Shown here piece after piece: positions 1 to 8,277 of a stretch of DNA of 64,000 nucleotides (the stretch's first letter is position 1; the number at the start of each line of letters is the position of its first letter). The stretch covers positions 5,704,001 through 5,768,000 of the forward strand of contig NZ_CP029343.1 in NCBI RefSeq assembly GCF_003143515.1, given 5' to 3'. The notes under the pieces were generated by a model. The model ran no database searches. It saw only the letters and a list, made by a program, of their open reading frames with translations, and was not told the DNA's origin. The DNA comes from Massilia oculi (lineage in GTDB: Bacteria; Pseudomonadota; Gammaproteobacteria; Burkholderiales; Burkholderiaceae_D). The position numbers were made by a program, and so were the translations under genes.

Positions 1-92
1 ACGTTGGCGTGGGCCGCGAAGGGCAGGGCGCCGATGGCGAGGCTGAGCAGGGAGCGGCGCAGCAGCGGCGCGTGGGGAATGGGTGTGGGCAT
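1..92 (-). CDS. N-terminus of an exported protein (cut by window edge)
   Basis: Reading leftwards from an ATG at 92-90, the first 30 codons give a typical Sec signal peptide: MPTPIPHAPLLRRS, then a hydrophobic stretch ending in AAHA, where signal peptidase could cut. The rest lies outside the window, so the mature protein is unknown. The upstream region holds a Fur-like box at 177-197. An iron-uptake protein (TonB receptor or periplasmic protein) is therefore a reasonable guess, but only a guess. Confidence 0.5.
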   Translation of the reverse strand, partial: MPTPIPHAPLLRRSLLSLAIGALPFAAHAN

Positions 93-441
93 CTCGGTTC
101 CGTTATTGTCGTCAAGCACGTGTATCTACAGCTGGTCAATTATGTAAAGAGGTCAAGCCGGCAATATTTTAAACGCAAATGCGAATCGTTCCTATTTCTA
201 TTTATTAAAAAGTATCGAAGATGCGACGAAAGATCCCCGCTGCCGAGAAAGGGAATGGGGAGACGAAAAGGCCAGGGCGGGCGAACGTCGTTCATGCACC
301 GTCGCCGCAACCGGCGATCCGCGCCTCATGGGGTCGTAATCGCGCTGCATTGTCAGCTATCATGCCGGGTGCGTCAGGGACGAGGCTGTCGGTCCCCGGG
401 CGCAGCGCCCCATTGTCATTACAGCCCACACAGGAGCACCC
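93..441. other. Divergent intergenic region
   Basis: About 350 bases without a gene separate the leftward exported protein from the rightward cytochrome c. The 120-220 part is clearly AT-rich for this genome and carries the Fur-like box and probable leftward promoter elements. The 230-440 part is GC-rich and presumably holds the cytochrome c promoter. A good ribosome binding site, caggag, lies just before the cytochrome ATG. I saw no further structure I can name. Confidence 0.5.
177..197. promoter_or_regulatory. Fur-box-like operator
   Basis: The 21 bases at 177-197 contain aaatgcgaatcgttc followed by ctattt. This resembles the betaproteobacterial Fur box pattern (AATGxGAATxxTT with AT-rich flanks). 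It lies about 85 bases upstream of the leftward exported-protein start, in an AT-rich promoter region. Match judged by eye; no matrix score was computed. Confidence 0.4.
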
Positions 442-753
442 ATGAAGAACACCATGATCCTGGCCGCGACCTTCGCCGCCGCCGCCGCGATGCCCGCAGC
501 CCACGCCAGCGCCGACCTGGCGAAGGCCAAGGCCTGCATGGCCTGCCACACCGTCGCTTCCAAGCTGGTCGGCCCGTCCTACAAGGACGTCGCCGCGAAG
601 TACGCGAAGGACGCCGGCGCCGAGACGCGCCTGGCGTTGAAGATCCAGAAGGGCAGCAGCGGCACCTGGGGGCCGATCCCGATGCCTGCCAATCCGCAGG
701 TCAGCGACGCGGAAGCGCAGACGCTGGCCAAGTGGATCCTGGCACAGAAGTGA
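442..753 (+). CDS. Small class I cytochrome c (c551/c552-like)
   Basis: A 103-residue periplasmic electron carrier. Residues 1-22 form a signal peptide ending AAHA. The single haem site is CMACH at 32-36, and the distal Met ligand is probably in the PIPMPANP segment near residue 80. Size and motif spacing fit the c551/c552 family, which carries electrons to terminal oxidases or nitrite reductase. The start is fixed by caggag eight bases upstream. It stands alone between a regulatory region and pseudogenes, so its redox partner is unknown. Confidence 0.85.
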   Translation: MKNTMILAATFAAAAAMPAAHASADLAKAKACMACHTVASKLVGPSYKDVAAKYAKDAGAETRLALKIQKGSSGTWGPIPMPANPQVSDAEAQTLAKWILAQK

Positions 754-817
754 CCGATCCGCGCCACTGGCGCGGTCCTTGCATACGGGCGGGGCACCTG
801 AACGACAGGACCCGCCC

Positions 818-984
818 ATGTTCCTCCCGAACGACGTCATCGAGTATCTGGACGCTCCCGGCCGTCCGCTCCGCATCCTGTGGATCGACGCGGCCGGCGT
901 CCCTGCGCGCCCTGTATGCCGCCGTACGGGAGCGGCGCGCGCGGCTGCTGCGGCCCGATCCCTGGCGCGCCGGCAGCCCCGCGG
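818..984 (+). pseudogene. Remnant of a Tn7-like/TniA-type transposase N-terminus
   Basis: From 818 the frame reads MFLPNDVIEYLDAPGRP then RILWIDA. After a frame change near 900 it reads LRALYAAVRERRARLL and DPW. This order (N-terminal NDVxE, VLWID, then an L-rich helix and DPW) resembles the start of Mu/TnsB/TniA-type transposases, but the stretch normally between WID and the helix is missing. It looks like a deleted, shifted scrap. It runs directly into the decayed TonB receptor, suggesting an old insertion or deletion joined them. Recognition is from memory of the family, so moderate-to-low confidence. Confidence 0.35.
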
Positions 985-2101
985 CGACGCCGACGCCGGC
1001 AGCCATAGCCGCAACAACAAGGCCGCCTACGTCAACCTGGCGGTCCAGCCGCTGCCCGGCTGGACGGTCGACATCGCCGGACGCTAGGAGTGCTTCAGCG
1101 ACTTCGGCAACGCCAAGGTCGGCAAGCTGACCAGCCGCTACGACTTCTCGCCGGCGCTGGCGCTGCGCGCTACCTACAGCAACGGCTTTCGCGCGCCGAC
1201 GCTGGCCGAATCGTATTATTCGGCCACCACCGTGTCGCCGCGCAGCGCCTTCGTGCAGCTGGCGCCGAATTCGCCGGGCGCGCGGCTGGTTGGCATCAAC
1301 GGCCTCAAGCCCGAAGCCTCGACCAATATCAGCGCCGGCCTGGTGCTCAACCCGCGGGCCGGCCTGGCGATCACGCTCGACGCCTACCAGATCACGATCC
1401 GCGACCGCATCGTCGGCAGCGGCGCGCTGTACGACTCCGGCGGCGCGGTCAATGCCCCGGCGGTGACGGCGGCAATCCTCGCCAACGGCGACGTGCTCGA
1501 CCCGACCGTGGTCCAGACGGGGATCGACATCTTCTCCAACGCAGGCAATACGCGCAGCCGCGGCATGGAGGCGGTGGCCACCATGAGCAGCAACTACGGC
1601 AGCTACGGGCGGGTCGACTGGTCGGCGGCGGTCAACTACAACCATGTAGAGGTCATCAAGATCAACCAGGCGCCGCCCTAGCTGCGACCGCAGACCCGGC
1701 TCGACGAGACCGCGATCTCGCACCTGGAGACCGCTTCGCCGCGCATGCGGGTCAACCTGGGCGCGCTGTGGAAGGTAGGCGCCTGGACCGTCAACCTGCG
1801 CGAGAACTACTTTGGCAAATCGTCGGAGCAGTTCTCGTCGGACGGTGCGGTCTACCATGAAAACAGGATCAAGCCCAAGCTGCTGACCGACCTTGAGGTG
1901 AGCTTCCAGTTCAGCAAGGCCTGGACGCTGTCGCTGGGGGCCAATAACCTGTTCAACGAGTACCCGGATATGGTCGATCCCATGGTGGTGGCCGAGCAGC
2001 GCGCCAACCTGGACAACGGCGCGGTAACGATCCATCCGGCGTTCTCGCCTTTCGGCATCAACGGCGGCTATTACTATGCGCGCGCCAGCCTGAAGTTCTG
2101 A
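985..2101 (+). pseudogene. TonB-dependent receptor, 3' remnant with two stop codons
   Basis: One continuous frame encodes the C-terminal beta-barrel of a TonB-dependent receptor: SRNNKAAYVNLAV, then SNGFRAPTLAE, LGANNLFNEYPD, and the terminal Phe expected for outer-membrane sorting (ARASLKF). Two in-frame TAG codons, at 1085-1087 and 1679-1681, interrupt it. The first lies where AGRYED would be expected, and the two following codons also look altered. The signal peptide, plug and first half of the barrel are absent. It is a dead gene. The intact family imports siderophores, cobalamin or carbohydrates; the substrate here cannot be told. Confidence 0.85.
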
Positions 2102-2110
2102 GCGCGCGGC

Positions 2111-2142
2111 GCCCGGCGCCCGGCGGGCGGCGGGCGCCGGGC
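2111..2142. terminator. Strong GC hairpin (terminator-like)
   Basis: A perfect 12-bp stem (gcccggcgcccg at 2111-2122, its complement at 2131-2142) with an 8-base loop lies 10 bases after the TonB remnant stop. No T-tract follows, so it may be a terminator of the non-U-rich type or simply a stable RNA 3' end. Confidence 0.5.
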
Positions 2143-2342
2143 GGCATATGGGCCGCCGCCTGCCGGACTTTCGGGGCATGTTCGAAAATTTCGATGAAAG
2201 GGCGCTAAATTACCCGTTTTTCAAGTCCTCGTGGCGCGAGCATAATGACTCCATCGCATCGAACACAAGACCGATCGACCGGCGGATTCCCCGCCCTGGC
2301 GATCGAGCGCTTCGATGATCACAACCACGAAAGGATGACACC

Positions 2343-3044
2343 ATGTTGAACGTACGTAAAAGCAATGAACGCGGCGGCGCCAGCTTTGGCTGGCTGGACT
2401 CGAAGCATACCTTCTCCTTCGGCCACTACCACGATCCGAAGCACATGGGATTCGGTCCCCTGCGTGTGATCAACGAGGACAAGGTGCAACCGGGCCGCGG
2501 TTTCGATTCGTACGGCTACCGCGACATGGAGATCATCTCCTATGTGCTCGACGGCGCGCTGGAGCACAAGGACAGCATGGGCAACGGTTCGGTGCTGCGC
2601 TACGGCGACGTGCAGATCATGAGCGCGGGGTCGGGCGTGGTGCACAGCGAGTACAACCATTCGAAAACCGAGGGCGTGCACTTCCTGCAGATCTGGATCA
2701 TGCCGAACGTGGGCGGCGCCGAGCCGCGCTACGAAGAGAAGCACTTCGACACCGCTGACAAGACCGGCAAGCTGCGCCTGATCGGATCGCCCGACGGCCG
2801 CGAAGGCTCGGTCTCGATCCGCCAGGATGCCGCCCTGTATGCGACCATCCTCGACGGCGAGGATGAGGTGAAGCATGTGCTGGCGGCCGGTCGCCAGGCC
2901 TATGTCCACGTGGTGCGCGGCAAGGTGACGGTCAATGGCATCGCCCTGGATGGCGGCGACGCACTGAAGGTCACCGGCGAAGAAGCCGTGACCCTGGCCC
3001 GGGCCGCCGGCGCCGAGGTGTTATTGTTCGACCTGCCACAGTAA
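2343..3044 (+). CDS. Pirin-family bicupin (YhhW-like)
   Basis: A 233-residue cytosolic metal-dependent bicupin. The N-terminal pirin signature is clear: FSFGHYHDPKHMGFGPLRV, with metal-ligand histidines, followed by GVVHSEYN, which carries the second His and Glu of the iron/nickel site. Length matches E. coli YhhW, which shows quercetin 2,3-dioxygenase activity in vitro; the physiological substrate is unsettled. The start follows aaaggatgacacc. The osmC-like gene is 78 bases downstream on the same strand, a pairing common in Proteobacteria and suggestive of a stress-response unit. Confidence 0.9.
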   Translation: MLNVRKSNERGGASFGWLDSKHTFSFGHYHDPKHMGFGPLRVINEDKVQPGRGFDSYGYRDMEIISYVLDGALEHKDSMGNGSVLRYGDVQIMSAGSGVVHSEYNHSKTEGVHFLQIWIMPNVGGAEPRYEEKHFDTADKTGKLRLIGSPDGREGSVSIRQDAALYATILDGEDEVKHVLAAGRQAYVHVVRGKVTVNGIALDGGDALKVTGEEAVTLARAAGAEVLLFDLPQ

Positions 3045-3122
3045 GCAACCACGAGCAGTCATGCAGAACGCCGTCCCGCCAGCGGGGCGGCGCCTCAATC
3101 ACCACGACAACAGGAGACGACC

Positions 3123-3518
3123 ATGCAAGTGACGACCACGCGCGGCAACGACAAACTGCAATACAAGATCCGGATCGGCAAGCACTGCTTGACGACCGAT
3201 GCTCCCGAAGCGTTCGGCGGCGACGACAGCGGCCCCGAACCGCACGATCTGCTGGCCGCTTCCCTGGCCGCCTGCACCGCGCTGACCGTGACGATGTATG
3301 CCAGGCGCAAAGGCATGCAACTCGACGACGTGCGGGTGGCCATCGACCACGGCCAGCAGGATGGCGCCTACGAACTGCGCCGGCACATCGAATTCGTCGG
3401 CCAATTGAGCGAGGAGGAACGCGCCCGCCTGCTCGACATCGCCAACAAGTGCCCGGTCCACAAGACCCTCTCCGGCACGATTCACATCCATACCGAGGCG
3501 GCTCACGCCGCGAATTAA
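3123..3518 (+). CDS. OsmC/Ohr-family thiol peroxidase
   Basis: A 131-residue OsmC-like protein predicted to reduce organic hydroperoxides in the cytosol. The two catalytic cysteines are present: Cys51 in SLAACTALTV and Cys110 in NKCPVHKTL. A ggagacgacc ribosome binding site precedes the ATG. Its TAA stop shares the palindromic TTAA with the stop of the opposing LysR gene, so the two genes converge with overlapping ends. It is probably co-transcribed with the pirin gene upstream. Confidence 0.9.
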   Translation: MQVTTTRGNDKLQYKIRIGKHCLTTDAPEAFGGDDSGPEPHDLLAASLAACTALTVTMYARRKGMQLDDVRVAIDHGQQDGAYELRRHIEFVGQLSEEERARLLDIANKCPVHKTLSGTIHIHTEAAHAAN

Positions 3519-4447
3519 GCCTCTGCGGGCCCCGCGCAAGGGTCGGGCAGCATGCGGGCGAATGCCGCGCCCGTCCGCATGCGCGCGATCCACCACTTGA
3601 GCGCGGCGCCATCCTCGCCACTGCGCCAGGCGAGATAGAAAGTCTCGTCGGCTTTCGGTTCCACCACCTGCTTCTCGACCAGCAAACCCTGGTCGATGGC
3701 CGGTCGCGCCCATGCCTCCGGCAGGAAGCCGAAGCCGAGGCCCTGGACCTGGAACTCGTATTTGGTGCGCATGTCGGGCACCGCCAGCGTCTCTTGCCCG
3801 AACAGCAGGCCGACGGTGCGCGCGCCGAGCACCCGCGCCGAGTCCGAGACCGAGATCGCCCGGTAGGGCAGCAGGTCGGTCTTGTCGAGGGGATGTTCCA
3901 GCCGTGCCAGCGGATGGTGCGGGGCGACCGTAAACACGAAGGCGCTGGTGCCGAGCGGCTCGGCGGTATAGCCGCCGCCCGATGGACCCTCGCCGGCAGC
4001 GCCCACCAGCAGGTCGACGCGGCGGTCGAGCAGGGCGTCCCAGGTGCCCGACAGCGACTCGCGCACGATGCGCAGCCGGGTCTGGTCGGCCACGCCATAG
4101 AAGGCTTCGATGTCGGGCTGCAGGGCGCCGCTCGACAACACCGAGTCCATGCCCAGGGCGATCTCGGTCTCCCAGCCCGAGGCCACGCGCCGCACCCGCG
4201 ATTCGAGATCGCCTGCGGCGCGCAGCAGGTAGCGGCCCTCCTTGAGCAGTTCCTGGCCGGCGGCGGTGAGGGTCACCTTGGGACCGAAGCGGTCGAACAG
4301 GCGCACGCCCAGGTCGTCCTCGAGCTTGGAGACCGTGTAGGAAATGGTCGATGGCACACGAAACAGTTCTTTCGCGGCCCCGGCGAAGGAGCCGCGGCGG
4401 GCGATGGTTTCGATGATCTGGAGAGCGTCGAGGCTGAGCTTGAGCAA
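3515..4447 (-). CDS. LysR-family transcriptional regulator
   Basis: A LysR regulator with N-terminal winged helix (LSLDALQIIETIARRGSF, then VPSTISYTVSKLEDDLG) and a C-terminal effector domain. No ATG is available in frame at the expected place. TTG at 4447 gives a protein starting LLKLSLDALQ, the usual LysR N-terminus, with gggaca upstream; another TTG at 4501 would add 18 unlikely residues. It is transcribed away from the XapX/isochorismatase/amidohydrolase genes, the classic arrangement for a LysR controlling its divergent neighbours; a perfect palindrome at 4540-4553 sits in the shared promoter. Inducer unknown. Confidence 0.88.
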   Translation of the reverse strand: MLKLSLDALQIIETIARRGSFAGAAKELFRVPSTISYTVSKLEDDLGVRLFDRFGPKVTLTAAGQELLKEGRYLLRAAGDLESRVRRVASGWETEIALGMDSVLSSGALQPDIEAFYGVADQTRLRIVRESLSGTWDALLDRRVDLLVGAAGEGPSGGGYTAEPLGTSAFVFTVAPHHPLARLEHPLDKTDLLPYRAISVSDSARVLGARTVGLLFGQETLAVPDMRTKYEFQVQGLGFGFLPEAWARPAIDQGLLVEKQVVEPKADETFYLAWRSGEDGAALKWWIARMRTGAAFARMLPDPCAGPAEA

Positions 4448-4539
4448 TTGTATGTCCCATGGTGCGTGATGGCGCCATGGTAGCGCCAAGGCCCGGAACA
4501 AACCAAGTCCCCGGCCTTTGAAAATAGCAATCTGATTCT

Positions 4540-4553
4540 ATCGCCGCGGCGAT
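4540..4553. promoter_or_regulatory. Palindromic operator candidate for the LysR regulator
   Basis: The 14 bases atcgccgcggcgat form a perfect palindrome in the gap between the divergent LysR and XapX genes, about 60 bases before the XapX start. Position and symmetry suit a LysR binding site, but GC-only palindromes also arise by chance in this genome. Confidence 0.35.
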
Positions 4554-4615
4554 GGTCTAACGATACTGGAACGGAAGGGGCGCCGCGTTGGCGCGTCCCG
4601 CAGGAGGAGCTGAAC

Positions 4616-4882
4616 ATGTATCTGATTTCACTGGGCGCCGGCATCCTGGCCGGCCTGTTGTACGGCCTGATCAACGTGCGCTCGCCGGCGCCGCCCGCCA
4701 TCGCCCTGGTCGGCCTGCTGGGCATGCTGATCGGCGAACAGATCGTCCCGGTGGCCAAGCGCCTGATCGAGGGCGCGCCGGTCACCGCCAGCTGGTTCGC
4801 CAGCGAATGCAAGCCCAAGATCACCGGCGTTGCCGCCAAGACGCCCGAGCCTGGCGCCAAGGACGGCCCGCGCCAGGGCTGA
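4616..4882 (+). CDS. XapX-domain (DUF1427) small membrane protein
   Basis: An 88-residue protein whose first 50 residues match the XapX domain: YLISLGAGILAGLLYGLI, an S-P-A-P-P turn, and a second hydrophobic helix ALVGLLGMLIGEQIVP. Two membrane helices are predicted; the C-terminal tail is hydrophilic. Function of the family is unknown. The start has a strong site, caggaggagctgaac. It is the first gene of a run with the isochorismatase and amidohydrolase genes, and the three are often found together next to a LysR gene. Confidence 0.85.
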   Translation: MYLISLGAGILAGLLYGLINVRSPAPPAIALVGLLGMLIGEQIVPVAKRLIEGAPVTASWFASECKPKITGVAAKTPEPGAKDGPRQG

Positions 4883-4914
4883 TCGTCAATTTTCATCACC
4901 AAAAGGAGAACATC

Positions 4915-5601
4915 ATGAGCAATCCAAAACTCGAAGTCCTGACCCCGCAGAATTCGCAGCTGATCGTCATCGACCACCAGCCGCAGATGGCCTTCGGCGT
5001 GCAGTCGATCGACCGCCAGACCCTGAAGAACAACGTCGTCGGCCTGGCCAAGGCAGCCAAGGTGTTCAACATCCCGACCACGATCACCACGGTCGAGACC
5101 GAATCGTTCTCGGGCAATACCTACCCCGAGCTGCTGGACGTGTTCTCGGGCCACCAGATCCTGGAGCGCACCTCGATGAACTCGTGGGACGACCAGAAGG
5201 TGCGCGATGCCCTTGCCCGCAACGGGCGCAAGAAGGTCATCGTGGCTGGCCTGTGGACCGAAGTGTGCAACACCACCTTCGCCCTGTGCGCGATGCTGGA
5301 AGGCGACTACGAAATCTATATGGTGTCAGACGCGTCGGGTGGCACCAGCAAGGAAGCGCACGACATGGCCATGCTGCGCATGGTGCAGGCCGGCGTGGTG
5401 CCGGTGACCTGGCAGCAGGTGCTGCTGGAGTGGCAGCGCGACTGGGCCCACCGCGACACCTATAACGACGTGATGAAGATCGTCACCGAGCACTCGGGCG
5501 CCTATGGCATGGGCGTGGACTACGCCTACACCATGGTGCACAAGGCGCCGGCGCGCGCCCAGGGCACGCACGAGGTGCTGGCGCCGGTTCCTGCCCGCTG
5601 A
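4915..5601 (+). CDS. Isochorismatase-family hydrolase (YcaC-like)
   Basis: A 228-residue cytosolic cysteine hydrolase. The family triad is visible: Asp20 in VIDHQP, a lysine in the central part, and Cys118 in LWTEVCNTTFALC. Overall sequence is closest to the YcaC branch, whose substrate is not known, although it is longer at the C-terminus. The ATG at 4915 follows aaaaggagaacatc, a near-ideal ribosome binding site, so the longer upstream reading frame is not used. It lies 32 bases after XapX and should be in the same operon. Confidence 0.9.
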   Translation: MSNPKLEVLTPQNSQLIVIDHQPQMAFGVQSIDRQTLKNNVVGLAKAAKVFNIPTTITTVETESFSGNTYPELLDVFSGHQILERTSMNSWDDQKVRDALARNGRKKVIVAGLWTEVCNTTFALCAMLEGDYEIYMVSDASGGTSKEAHDMAMLRMVQAGVVPVTWQQVLLEWQRDWAHRDTYNDVMKIVTEHSGAYGMGVDYAYTMVHKAPARAQGTHEVLAPVPAR

Positions 5602-5713
5602 TCGGTCCACCCGGATCCACAGAAGTTCCCGCCGCCGCACGCCCTCCAAAGCGCGCGGCGGTTGCCGCAAACCCGCCGGACGAGCCGCGCCCGGCGACAT
5701 TTGGAGTACAAGC

Positions 5714-7582
5714 ATGAACCAAGCACAGTCCACCCCGCCGCTCATCCTGATCAACGGTTGCTTCGCTACGGTCGACCGCGAACAGCCCCAGGCCAGCGCC
5801 GTCGCCATCCAGGACGGACGTTTCCTGGCCGTGGGCGACACCGATTACGTGATGCGGCACCGCCGCGACGGCAGCCAGGTGATCGACCTGAACGGCCGCA
5901 CCGTGGTGCCGGGCCTGAACGACTCGCACCTGCACCTGATCCGCGGAGGCCTCAACTACAACCTCGAGCTGCGCTGGGAAGGCGTGCCCTCGCTGGCCGA
6001 CGCCCTGCGCATGCTGAAGGAACAGGCCGATCGCACGCCGAATCCGCAGTGGGTGAGGGTGGTGGGCGGCTGGAACGAATTCCAGTTCGCCGAGCGCCGC
6101 ATGCCGACCCTGGACGAGATCAACGCCGCCGCGCCGGATACGCCGGTGTTCATCCTGCACCTGTACGACCGCGCCCTGCTCAACCGCGCGGCCCTGCGCG
6201 CGGTCGGCTACACCAGGGACACGCCGAATCCGCCGGGCGGCGAGATCGTGCGCGACGGCGCCGGCAACCCGACCGGCATGCTGATTGCGCGTCCGAACGC
6301 GATGATCCTGTACGCGACCCTGGCCAAGGGCCCCAAGTTGCCCTACGACCTGCAGGTGAACTCGACCCGACAGTTCATGCGCGAACTGAACCGCCTTGGC
6401 TTGACCAGCGCGATCGACGCCGGCGGCGGCTTCCAGAACTACCCGGAAGATTACGCCGTCATCGAGGAACTCGACAAGGCCGAGCAGCTCACCATCCGCA
6501 TCGCCTACAACCTGTTTACCCAGAACAAGGGCAAGGAGCTGGAAGACTTCCAGCGCTGGACCGGCATGGTGACGCCGGGGCAGGGCAGCGACTACTACCG
6601 CGCCAACGGCGCCGGCGAGATGCTGGTGTTCTCGGCGGCCGACTTCGAGGACTTCCTGGAGCCGCGCCCCGACCTCGATCCCGGCATGGAAGACGAGCTG
6701 GAACGCGTGGTGCGCCACCTGGTGGCCCAGCGCTGGCCGTTCCGCCTGCACGCGACCTATGACGAATCCATCTCGCGCATGCTCGACGTGTTCGAGAAGG
6801 TCAACCGCGACATCCCGTTCGACGGCCTGCACTGGATGTTCGACCACTGCGAGACCATCACGCAGCGCAATATCGACCGCGTCGCCGCGCTCGGCGGCGG
6901 CATCGCGATCCAGCACCGGATGGCCTTCCAGGGCGAGTATTTCGTCGACCGCTACGGCGCTGACGCTGCGAAGACGACCCCGCCGGTGAAACGGATGCTG
7001 GAAACCGGCGTGCCGGTCGGCGCCGGCACCGACGCCACCCGCGTGGCCAGCTACAATCCGTGGACCTCGCTGTACTGGCTGGTGACGGGCCGCACCGTGG
7101 GTGGCCTGCCGCTGTACGGCAGCGCCGGCCACCTGCCGCGCCAGGTCGCGCTGGAACTGTGGACTGCTGGCAGCGCCTGGTTCTCCAACGAGCAGGCGCG
7201 CAAAGGCCGCATCCGCGAAGGCATGCTGGCCGATCTTGCCGTGCTGTCGCAGGACTTCTTCAGCATCGACGCCGAAGAAATCAAGGCGATCGAATCGGTG
7301 CTGACCGTGGTCGGCGGCCGCATCGTCTACGGCGCCGCCGAATTCACCAGCCTGGGGCCGCCCCCGATCCCCGTGTTGCCCGAGTGGTCGCCGGTCAGCA
7401 AGGTGCCGGGCCACTGGAGGAAGGTCGCGCCGCAGGTGCAACGGAAGGCCTTGCCGCACCAGTGCAGCGGCCCATGCGGCGTGCATGCCCACAGCCACGA
7501 TACCGCGCGCCGTTCGAACATGCCGGTGTCGGATTTCAGCAGCTTCTGGGGCGCGCTGGGTTGCAGCTGCTTCGCTTTCTGA
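5714..7582 (+). CDS. Amidohydrolase, YtcJ-like metal-dependent hydrolase
   Basis: A 622-residue member of the amidohydrolase superfamily (TIM barrel with composite beta-sandwich). Features include the N-terminal sandwich strand (LINGCFATVDREQ), the first metal site LNDSHLHLIRGG (D/HxH), RLHATYDES, HWMFDHCETI, and the late Asp in GAGTDATRV. The C-terminus has the usual closing segment LADLAVLSQDFF. YtcJ-type enzymes act on N-acyl or imide bonds, but the substrate here cannot be told. ATG at 5714 follows ttggagtacaagc. Third gene of the XapX operon; the DUF1275 gene begins two bases after its stop. Confidence 0.88.
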   Translation: MNQAQSTPPLILINGCFATVDREQPQASAVAIQDGRFLAVGDTDYVMRHRRDGSQVIDLNGRTVVPGLNDSHLHLIRGGLNYNLELRWEGVPSLADALRMLKEQADRTPNPQWVRVVGGWNEFQFAERRMPTLDEINAAAPDTPVFILHLYDRALLNRAALRAVGYTRDTPNPPGGEIVRDGAGNPTGMLIARPNAMILYATLAKGPKLPYDLQVNSTRQFMRELNRLGLTSAIDAGGGFQNYPEDYAVIEELDKAEQLTIRIAYNLFTQNKGKELEDFQRWTGMVTPGQGSDYYRANGAGEMLVFSAADFEDFLEPRPDLDPGMEDELERVVRHLVAQRWPFRLHATYDESISRMLDVFEKVNRDIPFDGLHWMFDHCETITQRNIDRVAALGGGIAIQHRMAFQGEYFVDRYGADAAKTTPPVKRMLETGVPVGAGTDATRVASYNPWTSLYWLVTGRTVGGLPLYGSAGHLPRQVALELWTAGSAWFSNEQARKGRIREGMLADLAVLSQDFFSIDAEEIKAIESVLTVVGGRIVYGAAEFTSLGPPPIPVLPEWSPVSKVPGHWRKVAPQVQRKALPHQCSGPCGVHAHSHDTARRSNMPVSDFSSFWGALGCSCFAF

Positions 7583-7584
7583 CG

Positions 7585-8268
7585 ATGGGCGCTGTTCCTA
7601 CTCCATCGCGCCTGCAGGGTTTCAATATGGGCTTCCTCGGCGGCTATGTCGACACCCTGGGCTTCATCGGCCTGTTCGGCCTGTTCACGGCCCACGTCAC
7701 CGGAAACTTCGTGCTGCTCGGCGCTTCGCTGGCCGATCCGGCGAACATTCCGTCGCTGCTGAAGATCCTGGCCTTCCCGGCCTTCATCCTCGGCATCGCC
7801 GCGGCGCGCCTGCTGGTGGCGTCGTGCGAGCGGCACGGCAGGGATGCGCACCGGCCTTCTTACCTGCTGCAGCTGGTCCTGCTGATCGGCTTCATGGCCT
7901 GCGGGATGCTGTCCGAGCCGGTGGCGCGCGACATGTCGGCACTGGCCATGGCGGCCGGCCTGCTCGGCACCGCGGCCATGGGCGCCCACAGCGCGGCCAG
8001 CAAGCTGCTGCTGGCCCATCTGGCGCCGACCTCGATGATGACCGGGAACGTGACCCAGCTGGTGATCGATACCGTCGACCAGTTGCGCGGCGCCGGCGAC
8101 GCGGCCACCACGGCGCGTTGCAGCAAGTTCTTCTGGCCGCTGTTCGGCTTCGCGATCGGCTGCGCGGCGGGCGCCTTCCTGTTCCTGGCGGCCGGCTTCG
8201 TGGCGCTGGTCGTGCCGGTGGCGCTCCTGTGCCTGCACCTCGTCAAGCCCAGTCTGGACCAGGCATAG
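7585..8268 (+). CDS. DUF1275 (YoaK-type) membrane protein
   Basis: A 227-residue integral membrane protein with about six hydrophobic segments. The family signatures GFLGGYVDTLGFIGLF, FTAHVTGNFV, and later MMTGNVTQLVIDTVD are present. DUF1275 proteins have no established function; transport has been suggested. The start is two bases after the amidohydrolase stop, so translation is probably coupled. The small TMEM175-like gene begins 9 bases downstream, extending the operon. Confidence 0.88.
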   Translation: MGAVPTPSRLQGFNMGFLGGYVDTLGFIGLFGLFTAHVTGNFVLLGASLADPANIPSLLKILAFPAFILGIAAARLLVASCERHGRDAHRPSYLLQLVLLIGFMACGMLSEPVARDMSALAMAAGLLGTAAMGAHSAASKLLLAHLAPTSMMTGNVTQLVIDTVDQLRGAGDAATTARCSKFFWPLFGFAIGCAAGAFLFLAAGFVALVVPVALLCLHLVKPSLDQA

Positions 8269-8277
8269 GAAGGCAAT

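Noticed and set aside
701-2179. A 492-codon minus-strand frame over the TonB remnant
   Set aside because: Low-complexity Arg/Ala/Val composition without motifs. The plus strand carries unmistakable TonB receptor sequence despite its stops.
4588-4914. A longer isochorismatase start upstream of 4915
   Set aside because: The added residues are the out-of-frame shadow of XapX, and the ATG at 4915 has an ideal ribosome binding site.
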